Source: Rhodopseudomonas palustris (GTDB lineage: Bacteria; Pseudomonadota; Alphaproteobacteria; Rhizobiales; Xanthobacteraceae). Taken from it: a stretch of 64,000 nucleotides of DNA. The notes beneath the pieces were generated by a model that saw nothing but the letters and a program-made list of their open reading frames with translations, was not told where the DNA came from and searched no databases. The DNA lies in the NCBI RefSeq assembly GCF_007005445.1, contig NZ_CP041387.1:1674001-1738000 (forward strand), given 5' to 3'. Positions 52,288 to 61,314 of this stretch are shown in pieces (within the stretch, counting starts at the first letter, position 1; each line of letters begins with the position of its first letter). Both the position numbers and the translations under genes were made by a program.

Positions 52288-53478
52288 ATGCTCGATGCGA
52301 CCAAGATACAACGTGCGCGCGGATTGTTGACCGCGTCCGCCCGCAGCGACGTACCGCCGTTCATGGTGATGGACGTGATGGCGGCTGCCGACCGGATCGA
52401 AGCGGCCGGCGGTCACGTCATTCATATGGAAGTCGGACAGCCGTGGGCGCCAGCGCCGCGCGCCGCGCTTGCCGCCGCACATGCGGCGCTCGACAGCAGC
52501 CGGATCGACTACACCTCCGCGCTCGGGATTCCGTCGCTGCGCGCACGGATCGCGATGCATTATCGCGAAACCTATGCTTGCGACGTCGATCCGGATCGCA
52601 TCGTCGTCACCACCGGGTCGTCGGGCGCGTTCATCCTGTCGTTTCTGGCACTGTTCGAGCCCGGCGATCGCGTGGCGGTGACGGTGCCGGGCTATCCGCC
52701 GTATCGCCACATTTTGAATGCGCTCGGCTGCGTGCCGGTGCCGATCGAGACGCACAGCGAGACGCGTCATGCGCTGACTGGCGAAGCACTACTCGCTGCG
52801 CACCGCAAGGCGCCGCTGAAGGGCGTGCTGGTCGGCAGTCCGGCCAATCCGACCGGCACGATGATGACGCGCGAAGCGCTCACCGAACTGATCGCGGTCG
52901 CCGAGAGCGAAGGCATCCGCTTCATCTCCGACGAGATCTATCACGGCCTCGACTACGCATTCCCCGCGATGACGGCCGCGGAACTTTCGCCGAACTCGGT
53001 GGTGATCAATTCGTTCTCGAAGTACTTCTGCATGACCGGCTGGCGCGTCGGCTGGATGGTGCTGCCGGAAAGCCTGGTGCGGCCGGTCGAGCGTCTGCAG
53101 CAGAATCTGGCGATCTCGGTGCCGACGCTGTCGCAGATCGCCGCCGAGGCGGCGTTCGGCGGTCGCGACGAGATGGAAGCGGTGAAGCGCGGCTATGAAG
53201 AGAACCGGGCGATTCTGATCGAAGGGCTGCCGAAGGCCGGCTTGACCGAGTTCCTGCCGGCCGACGGTGCATTCTACCTGTACGCCGACGTTTCCGCCTT
53301 CACGTCCGACAGCTACGACTTCACCAGGCGGATGCTGGAGGAGGCGAGGGTGGCGGCGACGCCGGGGATCGATTTCGATCCGGTGCGCGGCAAGAGTTTC
53401 GTGCGGTTTTCCTATGCCAGGTCCGCGGAGGACATGCGCGAAGCGGTACGCCGGATCACCGCCTGGCTCGGCCGATGA
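52288..53478 (+). CDS. PLP-dependent class I/II aminotransferase
   Basis: A 396-residue fold type I aminotransferase. Substrate and cofactor motifs are VTTGSSGAFILSFLALFEPG, GSPANPTGTMM and ISDEIYHGLDY; the Schiff-base Lys lies in INSFSKYFCMTGWRVGWMV. The C-terminal Arg is in SFVRFSYARS. It is closest in style to aspartate/tyrosine/aromatic or alanine aminotransferases, but the substrate is not predictable. The gene is divergent from the M48 protease (108 bases). Confidence 0.88.
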   Translation: MLDATKIQRARGLLTASARSDVPPFMVMDVMAAADRIEAAGGHVIHMEVGQPWAPAPRAALAAAHAALDSSRIDYTSALGIPSLRARIAMHYRETYACDVDPDRIVVTTGSSGAFILSFLALFEPGDRVAVTVPGYPPYRHILNALGCVPVPIETHSETRHALTGEALLAAHRKAPLKGVLVGSPANPTGTMMTREALTELIAVAESEGIRFISDEIYHGLDYAFPAMTAAELSPNSVVINSFSKYFCMTGWRVGWMVLPESLVRPVERLQQNLAISVPTLSQIAAEAAFGGRDEMEAVKRGYEENRAILIEGLPKAGLTEFLPADGAFYLYADVSAFTSDSYDFTRRMLEEARVAATPGIDFDPVRGKSFVRFSYARSAEDMREAVRRITAWLGR

Positions 53479-53557
53479 TCTCGGCCGCATGACAGGATTG
53501 GCGATTTCAAAGGTTGATCTTTGCGGCATTTCGTCGCTATAGGCTCCCGCGACTAAT

Positions 53558-53571
53558 TTCTCCCGGGAGAA
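53558..53571. promoter_or_regulatory. 14-bp palindrome overlapping the bioY ribosome binding site
   Basis: TTCTCCCGGGAGAA is a perfect palindrome whose GGGAGA doubles as the probable Shine-Dalgarno sequence for the TTG start at 53577. It may be an operator or may form a small hairpin that occludes initiation. It does not match the known BioR box pattern (TTAT-N2-ATAA). Confidence 0.4.
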
Positions 53572-53576
53572 TTCCC

Positions 53577-54194
53577 TTGCCGCTCGGTTCGTCCGCGCCG
53601 CCGTGCACCGGCGGCCACGCAGTGCTTGCTGCTCGCTTGTGGCCGCAGCACTCGGGCGGATTCTCTGTCTGGTTGCGGGCGATCGTTCTGGTCGCGTCTG
53701 GCGTGCTATTGTTGGCGCTGTCGGCCAAGGTCAATTTGCCGCTGCCGCTGGTACCGATGACGCTGCAGACGCTGGTGGTGGTGCTGATCGGGGCCGCCTA
53801 TGGCGCGCAGCTCGGTGCCGCGACACTACTCGCCTATCTCGCCTCGGGCGGCGTCGGTCTGCCGGTGTTCGCCGGCCCGGTCGGTGGACTGGCGCCGCTG
53901 CTCGGCCCGACCGCCGGATATCTGGGCGGCTTCGTGGTCGCCGCAGTCTTGGTCGGGTGGTTCGCCGAACGCGGCTGCGATCGCTCGGTGCCGAAGCTGT
54001 TCGCAGCGATGCTCGCCGGCCACCTCGCCATCCTGACACTCGGTTTCACCTGGCTCGCCTTCGGTCTGCATCTCGGCGTGGCCAAGGCCTGGTGGATCGG
54101 TGTGGTTCCGTTCCTCGCCGGCTCGCTGGTCAAGTCCGCGCTTGGCGCGACCTTGTTACCCGCGATGCGCCGCATCCTCGACCGCCAACGCTGA
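53577..54194 (+). CDS. bioY: Biotin transporter BioY
   Basis: A TTG start at 53577 preceded by GGGAGA gives 205 residues; the frame is open to 53514. Six hydrophobic segments are seen with the BioY signature VPMTLQTLVVVLIGAAYGAQ, followed by LGAATLLAYLASGGVGLPVF and GPTAGYLGGFVVAAVLVGW. BioY is the substrate-binding S component of biotin ECF transporters and can work alone. No bioM or bioN is adjacent. Imported biotin would serve AccB. Confidence 0.9.
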   Translation: MPLGSSAPPCTGGHAVLAARLWPQHSGGFSVWLRAIVLVASGVLLLALSAKVNLPLPLVPMTLQTLVVVLIGAAYGAQLGAATLLAYLASGGVGLPVFAGPVGGLAPLLGPTAGYLGGFVVAAVLVGWFAERGCDRSVPKLFAAMLAGHLAILTLGFTWLAFGLHLGVAKAWWIGVVPFLAGSLVKSALGATLLPAMRRILDRQR

Positions 54195-54290
54195 CGGTTC
54201 AAAGTCAATCGACTTGGCTGGCCGGTCTGCCTGCGGTCGGTCAGCAACGTCACATTCTTCGACAGGCATCAAGCGAGTGGAGTGATGGCC

Positions 54291-55628
54291 ATGTCGGCGA
54301 CGACCGATATCGATGCACTGGCGCTGCCGCAGAGCGGCAAGTCGAAGCCGTTCTACAAGGTGCTGTACGTCCAGGTGCTGTTCGCGATCGTGGTCGGCGT
54401 GCTGGTCGGCTGGCTGTCGCCGCACTTCGCCACCAACGAATGGATCAAGGCGCTCGGCGACGGCTTCGTCAAGCTGATCAAGATGGTGATCGCGCCGATC
54501 ATCTTCTGCACCGTGGTGTCGGGTATCGCCCACATCCAGGATGCCCGCAAGGTCGGCCGCGTCGGTATCAAGGCGCTGCTGTATTTCGAGATCGTGTCGT
54601 CGTTCGCGCTGATCCTCGGCCTCGTGGTCGGCAATCTGTTTCCGGTCGGCCACGGTCTCGCCGCCAGGCCGGACGCCGGCGCGGTGGCAAAATACGTCGA
54701 TCAGGCCGGCCACATGAGCTCGGTCGACTTCGTGCTGCATATCATCCCGGACAGCGTGGTCGGCGCCTTCGCGAGAGGCGATATCCTCCAGGTGTTGCTG
54801 TTCGCAGTGCTGTTCGGTTTCGCGCTGATGGCGCTCGGTGAACGCGGCCATCGGCTGCGCGACGTGATCGACGACGCCGCGCACGCCGTGTTCGGCGTGA
54901 TCGCGATCGTGATGAAGGCGGCTCCGATCGGCGCGTTCGGCGCCATGGCTTACACGATCGGCAAGTACGGCCCTGCGGCGCTCGGCAATCTGATCGGCCT
55001 GGTGGCGCTGTTCTACGCCACCGCGGCGCTGTTCGTGGTGCTGGTGCTCGGCACCATCGCCAGGTTCGTCGGCTTCAACATCTTCAAGTTCATCGGCTAC
55101 ATCAAGGACGAGCTATTGATTGTGCTCGGCACCTCGTCGTCGGAGAGCGCGCTGCCGCAACTGATGGAGAAGCTGGAACGGCTGGGCTGTTCGAAGTCGG
55201 TAGTCGGCCTGGTGGTGCCGACCGGCTATTCGTTCAACCTCGACGGCACCAACATCTACATGACGCTGGCGACGCTGTTCATCGCCCAGGCGCTCGGTAT
55301 CGAGCTGTCGTTCAGTGACCAAGTCGCGATTCTGCTGGTGGCGATGCTCACCTCGAAGGGCGCCAGCGGTGTCACTGGTGCCGGATTCGTGACGCTTGCC
55401 GGCACGCTGGCGGCCGTCAACCCAGCGCTGGTGCCAGGCATGGCGATCGTGTTCTCGATCGACAAGTTCATGAGCGAGGTTCGCGCGCTGACGAACATCA
55501 CCGGCAATGGCGTCGCCGCGGTGTTCGTATCGTGGTGGGAGGGCGAACTCGACAAAGACCGGCTATGCGCCAGCCTCGATCGCAGCATCGATCCTTCCGA
55601 CGTCGAGACCGCCGTCACCACCGGCTGA
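54291..55628 (+). CDS. dctA: C4-dicarboxylate:cation symporter DctA
   Basis: ATG 54291 has GGAG eight bases upstream; in-frame GTG 54282 and ATG 54285 are too close to it. The 445-residue product starts [25 protein letters not shown]-family motifs include [57 protein letters not shown] and [20 protein letters not shown]. It imports succinate, malate and fumarate with protons or sodium. No dctBD sensor pair is in the window and no clear sigma-54 site was found. Confidence 0.95.
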   Translation: MSATTDIDALALPQSGKSKPFYKVLYVQVLFAIVVGVLVGWLSPHFATNEWIKALGDGFVKLIKMVIAPIIFCTVVSGIAHIQDARKVGRVGIKALLYFEIVSSFALILGLVVGNLFPVGHGLAARPDAGAVAKYVDQAGHMSSVDFVLHIIPDSVVGAFARGDILQVLLFAVLFGFALMALGERGHRLRDVIDDAAHAVFGVIAIVMKAAPIGAFGAMAYTIGKYGPAALGNLIGLVALFYATAALFVVLVLGTIARFVGFNIFKFIGYIKDELLIVLGTSSSESALPQLMEKLERLGCSKSVVGLVVPTGYSFNLDGTNIYMTLATLFIAQALGIELSFSDQVAILLVAMLTSKGASGVTGAGFVTLAGTLAAVNPALVPGMAIVFSIDKFMSEVRALTNITGNGVAAVFVSWWEGELDKDRLCASLDRSIDPSDVETAVTTG

Positions 55629-55666
55629 CGCCGGCGCTGCAATACTGGCTTTGATTTTGATCATGT

Positions 55667-55691
55667 GATGCCCGCGTTCGCCGCGGGCATC
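55667..55691 (+). terminator. Terminator-like hairpin after dctA
   Basis: GATGCCCGCG pairs with CGCGGGCATC around TTCGC, 39 bases after the dctA stop. The following bases (GGTGTTCTTGGG) lack a proper T-run, so termination may be weak. The remainder of 55629-55945 contains no recognised gene. Confidence 0.5.
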
Positions 55692-55891
55692 GGTGTTCTT
55701 GGGTGGGGGCTGTTAGTCCGACAACGCGACCCGGTAGTCGTAGAGAATTCGCTACCTATTAAGATGATGGCCGGTTGGTCACTTACTTGGTCATGGCCAG
55801 GACGAGCCCGGGCATGATGAGCGGAGTGTCAAGGCTCATCAAGCTGATGCAGCGCAGCCGGGCGCGGATCTCATCACCGATCCCGGAAATG

Positions 55892-55921
55892 AAAATGCCC
55901 GCGGCGTGCGCGGGCATTTTT
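55892..55921 (-). terminator. Rho-independent terminator of rne
   Basis: AAAATGCCCGCG and CGCGGGCATTTT pair around GCGTG. On the minus strand the hairpin begins about 25 bases after the rne stop and ends in a T-run (TTTTCATTT); A- and T-tracts on both sides make it usable in both directions. Confidence 0.85.
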
Positions 55922-55945
55922 GAAGCTGTTGTCTTGATGGCGGCC

Positions 55946-58900
55946 TTAGTTGCCGCCGCCGAAGCGGCGGGACCACCAGCCAACGCGGCGCGGGGCGGCA
56001 GAGGAGGACTCCTGCGCTGGCTGCTCGGCTGCTTGCGGGGCGGCCTCGGCGGCCGGGGCTTCTGCCACAGGCGCGGCCGCGGCGGGCTGCTCGGCCTCAG
56101 CGGTCGGCTCGGGCTGCACTTCGGTTGTGGCTTCCGCCGTCGTTTCGGAGGCGGCCGGGGCGCCGAAGCTCACCTTTTCGCGCACCGTGGAGCGGCGACG
56201 CGCAGCCTTCTTCGCGGCGCTGTCGTCCTCGGCCGACGCGTCGTTGGCATCGGGGGCGGCGGCTGCCGTATGCTGCGGTTCGGACGGCGCAGTATCCTGC
56301 GGCGCGACGTGATGCGGCTGTTCGGTCTCGGCGGCCGGTTCGAAGCTCGGCTGCACCGACGGGCTGCCGCCATCGAAGTCGGCGACCGCATCGGCGGATT
56401 CGGCTTCGTCTGCAGCGTTCAGCTCGTCGCTGATCGAGCCGACCACGCCGGCCTCGGCCTCAGTGCCATCCGCAGTGCCACGGCGGCGGCGGCCACCCCG
56501 GCGACCGCGGCGGCGCGGACGGCGTTCGCCGTTCTCGCCCTGGTCGGCGCGGACTTCGGTCTCGCTGTCGTCGTCGCCGGCCTCGTCGCCTTCGTCAGCT
56601 TCGCCGACCTGTTCGACGCCTTCGGCCACGAACGGCTGCTCGCCGTCTTCGCCCACTGCACCGGCCTCGGCGGCCTCGCGCGGTTCACCCGAACGTCGGC
56701 GTCGTCGCCGGCGGCGGCGCTTGCGGTTTTCGCTGTCGGTGTCGCCGGCTTCGCTGGCCTGCTCGTCGGCAAGGCCGACGGTTTCGTCGGTCTCGATCTC
56801 GGCTTCGAATTCGTAGCCGTCGTCGTCCTCAGGCTCGTCAATGGGCGCCGGCGAGGCGGCGATCTGCGCCGCGAGCAGCGCCTTGGCGGTCTCCAGCGTG
56901 TGGACCTGTTCGCCGCGATCGATCACGAACGACTGCTGTCCGCTGACGGTGGGATCGGCCAGCACCGACAGTGACACTCTGAATCCGGTCTCGAGATCGC
57001 GCAGGTGGCCGCGCTTGTGGTTCAGCACGTACAGCGCCACGTCGGTGCGGGTGCGCACGATCAGATTGTGCGTCGCGCCCTTCATCAGCACCTCTTCGAG
57101 GCCGCGCAGCAATTGCAGCGCAACCGAGGATACCGAACGGACATGGCCTGAGCCGCCGCAATGCGGGCAGGGCTCGGTCGAGCTTTCCAGCACGCTGGCG
57201 CGGATGCGCTGGCGCGACATTTCGAGCAGGCCGAAATGCGAGATGCGACCGACCTGGATACGGGCGCGATCCTGTCGCAGGCAGTCGCTGAGCTTGCGCT
57301 CGACCGCGCGATTGTTGCGCTTCTCGTCCATGTCGATGAAGTCGATGACGATCAGGCCGGCGAGGTCGCGCAGCCGGAGCTGCCGCGCGACTTCTTCGGC
57401 AGCCTCCATGTTGGTCTTGAGCGCGGTGTCCTCGATATGGTGCTCGCGGGTCGAGCGGCCCGAATTGACGTCGATCGAGACCAGCGCCTCGGTCTGGTTG
57501 ATCACGATGTAGCCGCCGGAGCGAAGCTGCACAGTCGGTGAGAACATCGCGTCGAGCTGGCTCTCGACGCCCATCCGCGAGAACAGCGGCTGGCCGTCGC
57601 GATACAGCTTCACCGCGCGAACCTGCGACGGCATCAGCATTTGCATGAAATCGCGGGCCTCGCGGTAGCCGGCTTCGCCGGCGACCAGCACCTCGTCGAT
57701 CTCCTTGTTGTAGAGGTCGCGCAGCGAGCGCTTGATCAGCGAGCCTTCCTCGTAGACCAGCATCGGCGCCTGCGACTTCAGCGTCACGTCGCGCACCGTC
57801 TCCCACATCCGGATCAGGTACTCGAAATCGCGCTTGATCTCGGGCTTGGTGCGAGCGGCGCCCGCGGTGCGCAGGATCACGCCCATGCCTTCCGGCACGT
57901 CGAGGTCCTGAACCACTTCCTTGAGCCGGGATCGATCCTGCGCCGAGGTGATCTTACGGCTGATGCCACCGCCGCGGGCGGTGTTCGGCATCAGCACAGC
58001 GTAACGGCCGGCGAGCGACAGGTAGGTGGTGAGCGCCGCGCCCTTGTTGCCGCGCTCTTCCTTGACGACTTGCACCAGCATCACCTGGCGACGCTTGATG
58101 ACTTCCTGGATCTTGTACTGCCGGCGCGGACGGAAGGCGCGTTCCGGCACTTCCTCGAGCACGTCGTCGCCGCCGACCGACTCGACCACGTCCTCCTCGG
58201 CGTCCTCTTCGTCGTCCTCTTCTTCGTCGTCCTCGGCTCCTGCCTCGGTCTCGGTATCAGTATCAATGTCGGTCTCAGGCTCGTGCTCGGCGTGATCGTC
58301 GTGCGCCTCGTGGCCATCCTCGGCTTCGTCGTTCCCGTCGATCGGGAAAGGCGCGTCCTCGGCATACCCGGCGCGGGTCTCGGCGTGATCGTCGCCGTGC
58401 GTCTCTTCCTCGTGCGACGCGGTAGCCTCCGCGGCTACGAACAAGGCGGGGACCTCGCCGGCCGCGGGCTGTTCGACAGCGGCGGGCTCGGCCGCAGCGC
58501 TCACCTCCGCAGGAGACGGAGCGGGCGCTTCGGACGGCGCCGCGTCGACATCGGTGTGCTTGTGGTCTGCGTCGTGCTGCTCGGCGATCTCGCCCGCCGG
58601 CAGCTCGTGCATCAACGGTTCGCCGCTGGCGGACGCGTCGGTCTCTTGCGCCTCGTGGTGCTCCACGACGGCATCGGGCTGATCGACCGTGGCATCAAGC
58701 TGATCGGCACTGGTTTCGACGATCTCGCTCTGCACCCGCTCGCCGTTGTTGCGGCGGCGATGGCTGCGATGGCGCGAGCGGCGGCGGCTCGAGCGCTGTT
58801 CGCTTTCCTCTTCGGCTTCGCGATGGGCTCGTTCGTCTGCCTCGATCAGGGCCTGCCGGTCGGCGACCGGAATTTGATAGTAGTCGGGATGGATTTCGCT

Positions 58901-59113
58901 GAATGCAAGGAAGCCGTGACGATTGCCGCCATATTCGATGAAGGCGGCTTGCAGCGAGGGTTCGACCCGGGTGACCTTCGCCAGATAGATATTGCCGCGA
59001 AGTTGTTTGCGCTGGGCGGTTTCGAAATCAAACTCTTCGACGCGGTTGCCACGGACCACGACCACCCGGGTCTCTTCCGGGTGGGTGGCGTCGATCAGCA
59101 TCTTGTTGGCCAT
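55946..59113 (-). CDS. rne: Ribonuclease E/G (RNase E), with acidic insertion in the S1 domain
   Basis: A 1055-residue protein starting MANKMLIDATHPEETRVVVV. The S1 RNA-binding domain begins at about 38 (GNIYLAKVTRVEPSLQAAFI) but is split by a charged insertion at about 95-328. It resumes with VIKRRQVMLVQVVKEERGNK. Catalytic Mg-binding acids are D548 (SIDVNSG) and D591 (IVIDFIDMDEKRNN), and the Zn-link is CPHCGG at 649-654. The C-terminal 350 residues are Arg- and Glu/Ala-rich, a disordered degradosome scaffold. It processes rRNA and tRNA and degrades mRNA. The insertion is a known trait of alphaproteobacterial RNase E. Confidence 0.95.
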   Translation of the reverse strand: MANKMLIDATHPEETRVVVVRGNRVEEFDFETAQRKQLRGNIYLAKVTRVEPSLQAAFIEYGGNRHGFLAFSEIHPDYYQIPVADRQALIEADERAHREAEEESEQRSSRRRSRHRSHRRRNNGERVQSEIVETSADQLDATVDQPDAVVEHHEAQETDASASGEPLMHELPAGEIAEQHDADHKHTDVDAAPSEAPAPSPAEVSAAAEPAAVEQPAAGEVPALFVAAEATASHEEETHGDDHAETRAGYAEDAPFPIDGNDEAEDGHEAHDDHAEHEPETDIDTDTETEAGAEDDEEEDDEEDAEEDVVESVGGDDVLEEVPERAFRPRRQYKIQEVIKRRQVMLVQVVKEERGNKGAALTTYLSLAGRYAVLMPNTARGGGISRKITSAQDRSRLKEVVQDLDVPEGMGVILRTAGAARTKPEIKRDFEYLIRMWETVRDVTLKSQAPMLVYEEGSLIKRSLRDLYNKEIDEVLVAGEAGYREARDFMQMLMPSQVRAVKLYRDGQPLFSRMGVESQLDAMFSPTVQLRSGGYIVINQTEALVSIDVNSGRSTREHHIEDTALKTNMEAAEEVARQLRLRDLAGLIVIDFIDMDEKRNNRAVERKLSDCLRQDRARIQVGRISHFGLLEMSRQRIRASVLESSTEPCPHCGGSGHVRSVSSVALQLLRGLEEVLMKGATHNLIVRTRTDVALYVLNHKRGHLRDLETGFRVSLSVLADPTVSGQQSFVIDRGEQVHTLETAKALLAAQIAASPAPIDEPEDDDGYEFEAEIETDETVGLADEQASEAGDTDSENRKRRRRRRRRRSGEPREAAEAGAVGEDGEQPFVAEGVEQVGEADEGDEAGDDDSETEVRADQGENGERRPRRRGRRGGRRRRGTADGTEAEAGVVGSISDELNAADEAESADAVADFDGGSPSVQPSFEPAAETEQPHHVAPQDTAPSEPQHTAAAAPDANDASAEDDSAAKKAARRRSTVREKVSFGAPAASETTAEATTEVQPEPTAEAEQPAAAAPVAEAPAAEAAPQAAEQPAQESSSAAPRRVGWWSRRFGGGN

Positions 59114-59812
59114 TTTTCAACTCATGTCGGCGGAGCGCGCGCGAAACGGCTCGCGCAAGCAGCGCGGCCGGCAGACGCGACGGTCCACCTGATTCGGGGG
59201 TGAGGGGAAGGCCGAAACGCATCGCGGTGTGCCGTGCCGGTCGAAGACCCGAGGCGACGCGCGAGGCGAAGCAAATGCTTCGCGGCGGCGCGGCCTTTGC
59301 GTGGGTCGGTTTCGGCATCGCAGTCTGGCGCATTAAGCGTCGGCCCGTCTGAACAGGTGGCGGCTCGATCGGCCGCCGTGTCGTCTTGCTGATGGGCCGG
59401 CTCCGCGCCGAGGCGCTAAGCCGGAGTGAGGCATTCGGCCGGTGAGCCGGATGTGGCCGGTCATGAAGTGTTGAACCGTCCCGGGTACGAGAGAGGGCCC
59501 GGGGACGGACGCCTTTCGGGCTGGGCCGGCACTCCTTGACCTGCCGCGCGCTGCGCTGGCTCGGAGGGGCCGGCAAAACGCAAAATCCTCCGGGTTTGGG
59601 ATCGGGGACTTGGCGCTGCACCGAGTGGCTGAACGCGACACAACCGGTAGTATAGACCGTCAGCAGTAAATACATACGTGGATTGGGTGGCGGTTGCAAG
59701 GTGAGCGTCGCGGCCTGGCAACACCCCGCAGGTTTCATTCCGAGGCACTTAAGCTCCGATTAACCGTGCAGTTTTATTGCGGTACAACGACTTCCGGGAG
59801 GTTGGGATTCGT
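59114..59812. other. Long divergent region between rne and the amidase gene
   Basis: About 700 bases with no supported gene. A TATACT hexamer on the minus strand (59654-59649) is a possible -10 element for rne and would give a leader of about 530 bases. Several GC-rich inverted segments (for example around 59480-59580) could fold. RNase E genes often have long autoregulatory leaders, so this may be one. The last part carries the amidase promoter. Confidence 0.4.
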
Positions 59813-61123
59813 TTGGCACGGCGCGCAAATCATTTTGTTTTGTTCAGTGCGATGGTTGCGTGCGCTGCAGCATCGCTGTGCCTGATGTCTGGGGCGATCG
59901 CTCCGGCCCTCGCCGAGCCGAGTGCACACGGTGTCGCGCCGATTCCGGCCAGTTTTCCGATCGCATCGGACGCGCGTATCGCCGGTGACGATAATCACAC
60001 CCGCCTGATCGTCGATTTGGATACCAAAGTGCCGCTCCGTGCGTTTGCTCTGGCGGACCCTTTTCGTGTGGTGATCGACCTTCCCCAGATCAATTTCAGG
60101 CTGCCGAAGGGGGCTGGGGAAAATGGGCGCGGCCTGATCAAGGCGTTCCGCTACGGGCTGGTGATGCCGGGCGGCTCGCGAATCGTGCTTGATCTCACCG
60201 GACCGGCGAAGATCGCCAAGGTCGAGGTGCTCGAACCGGCCAACGGTCAACCGGGGCGGCTGGTGATCGATCTCGAATCGATCGACCGCAGCAGTTTCAT
60301 GCAGGCCTTGCAGACCGCGGGGAGCGTCGCTGAACTAAGGCCCAGCGTGGCGGGGGGCGATACGACTGCGACGGTGGTTCGCAGCGCGCCGCTGCCCAAG
60401 ATCGAGCACGACGATCCGCGTCCGGTGGTGGTGATCGATCCTGGCCATGGCGGCATCGACAACGGTACCCAATCGGCCGATGGCGTCGCGGAAAAAACCA
60501 TCGTGCTGGATTTCGCCGTCGCACTGCGCGACCGGCTGGCGCAGCAGGGCAAATTCCGGGTGGTGCTGACCCGCGCCGACGATACCTTCATTCCGCTGTC
60601 CGACCGGGTGAAGGTTGCGCGCGAACAATCCGCGGCGCTGTTCGTGTCGATCCACGCCGACGCCCTGCCGCGGCGCGAGGGCGACGCCCAGGGGGCGACG
60701 ATCTACACCCTGTCGGACAAGGCGTCCGACGCCGAGGCACAGCGGCTGGCCGATGCGGAAAACAAGGCCGACGCGATCGGCGGCGTCAATCTCACCGAGG
60801 AGCCGACCGAGGTCGCCGACATCCTGATCGATCTGGCGCAGCGCGAGACCAAAGCCTTCTCCAATCGATTCGCCCAGCAATTGATGAAGGACATGAAGGC
60901 CACCACCCGGATGCACAAGCGTCCGCTGAAATCGGCCGGCTTCCGGGTGCTGAAGGCGCCGGACGTCCCATCGGTGCTGATCGAGCTCGGCTACGTCTCC
61001 AACAAGGCCGACCTGCAGCACCTGCTGTCCGAACAATGGCGCAGCAAGACCGTCGGGGCGGTGGCGAATGCGATCGAATCGTTTCTGAGCAAGCGAGTGG
61101 TTTCGGCCGGCCCGCCGGGCTGA
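59813..61123 (+). CDS. N-acetylmuramoyl-L-alanine amidase with AMIN domain
   Basis: No ATG suits the start. A TTG at 59813 with GGGAGG 11 bases upstream is preferred over the TTG at 59777, which lacks a ribosome binding site; this gives 436 residues. A signal peptide (hydrophobic to about 35, ALAEPS) is followed by an AMIN domain (about 55-150). The Amidase_3 domain has zinc ligands in VVVIDPGHGGIDNG, a Glu in EKTIVLDFA, and VSIHADALP and VLIELGYVSNKAD. It cleaves the stem peptide from peptidoglycan during cell division. It precedes the penicillin-binding protein 1A gene. Confidence 0.9.
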   Translation: MARRANHFVLFSAMVACAAASLCLMSGAIAPALAEPSAHGVAPIPASFPIASDARIAGDDNHTRLIVDLDTKVPLRAFALADPFRVVIDLPQINFRLPKGAGENGRGLIKAFRYGLVMPGGSRIVLDLTGPAKIAKVEVLEPANGQPGRLVIDLESIDRSSFMQALQTAGSVAELRPSVAGGDTTATVVRSAPLPKIEHDDPRPVVVIDPGHGGIDNGTQSADGVAEKTIVLDFAVALRDRLAQQGKFRVVLTRADDTFIPLSDRVKVAREQSAALFVSIHADALPRREGDAQGATIYTLSDKASDAEAQRLADAENKADAIGGVNLTEEPTEVADILIDLAQRETKAFSNRFAQQLMKDMKATTRMHKRPLKSAGFRVLKAPDVPSVLIELGYVSNKADLQHLLSEQWRSKTVGAVANAIESFLSKRVVSAGPPG

Positions 61124-61314
61124 AACCGCCTCGCCGGGTGCGGGACGTGGCCTGGCCGGGCCCTAGTTTGGCCACAGCGTAAGTCTTATAAGACAGGCTG
61201 CACGGTTCGCGCGGTCGATTGCAGTTTGGGCCCCGCCCGGTGGCGCAAGCCGCCTCAGGTTGCGAACGGCGGAATTCTCGGTCAAGGGACATCCGCCGCA
61301 AGGCGCGGCCCTGG

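Noticed and set aside
54195..54290. Sigma-54 promoter for dctA
   Set aside because: GG and GC dinucleotides occur but not with the required ten-base spacing.
55950..56974. Plus-strand ORF with hydrophobic-looking repeats
   Set aside because: Antisense of the disordered Ala/Glu/Arg-rich C-terminus of RNase E.
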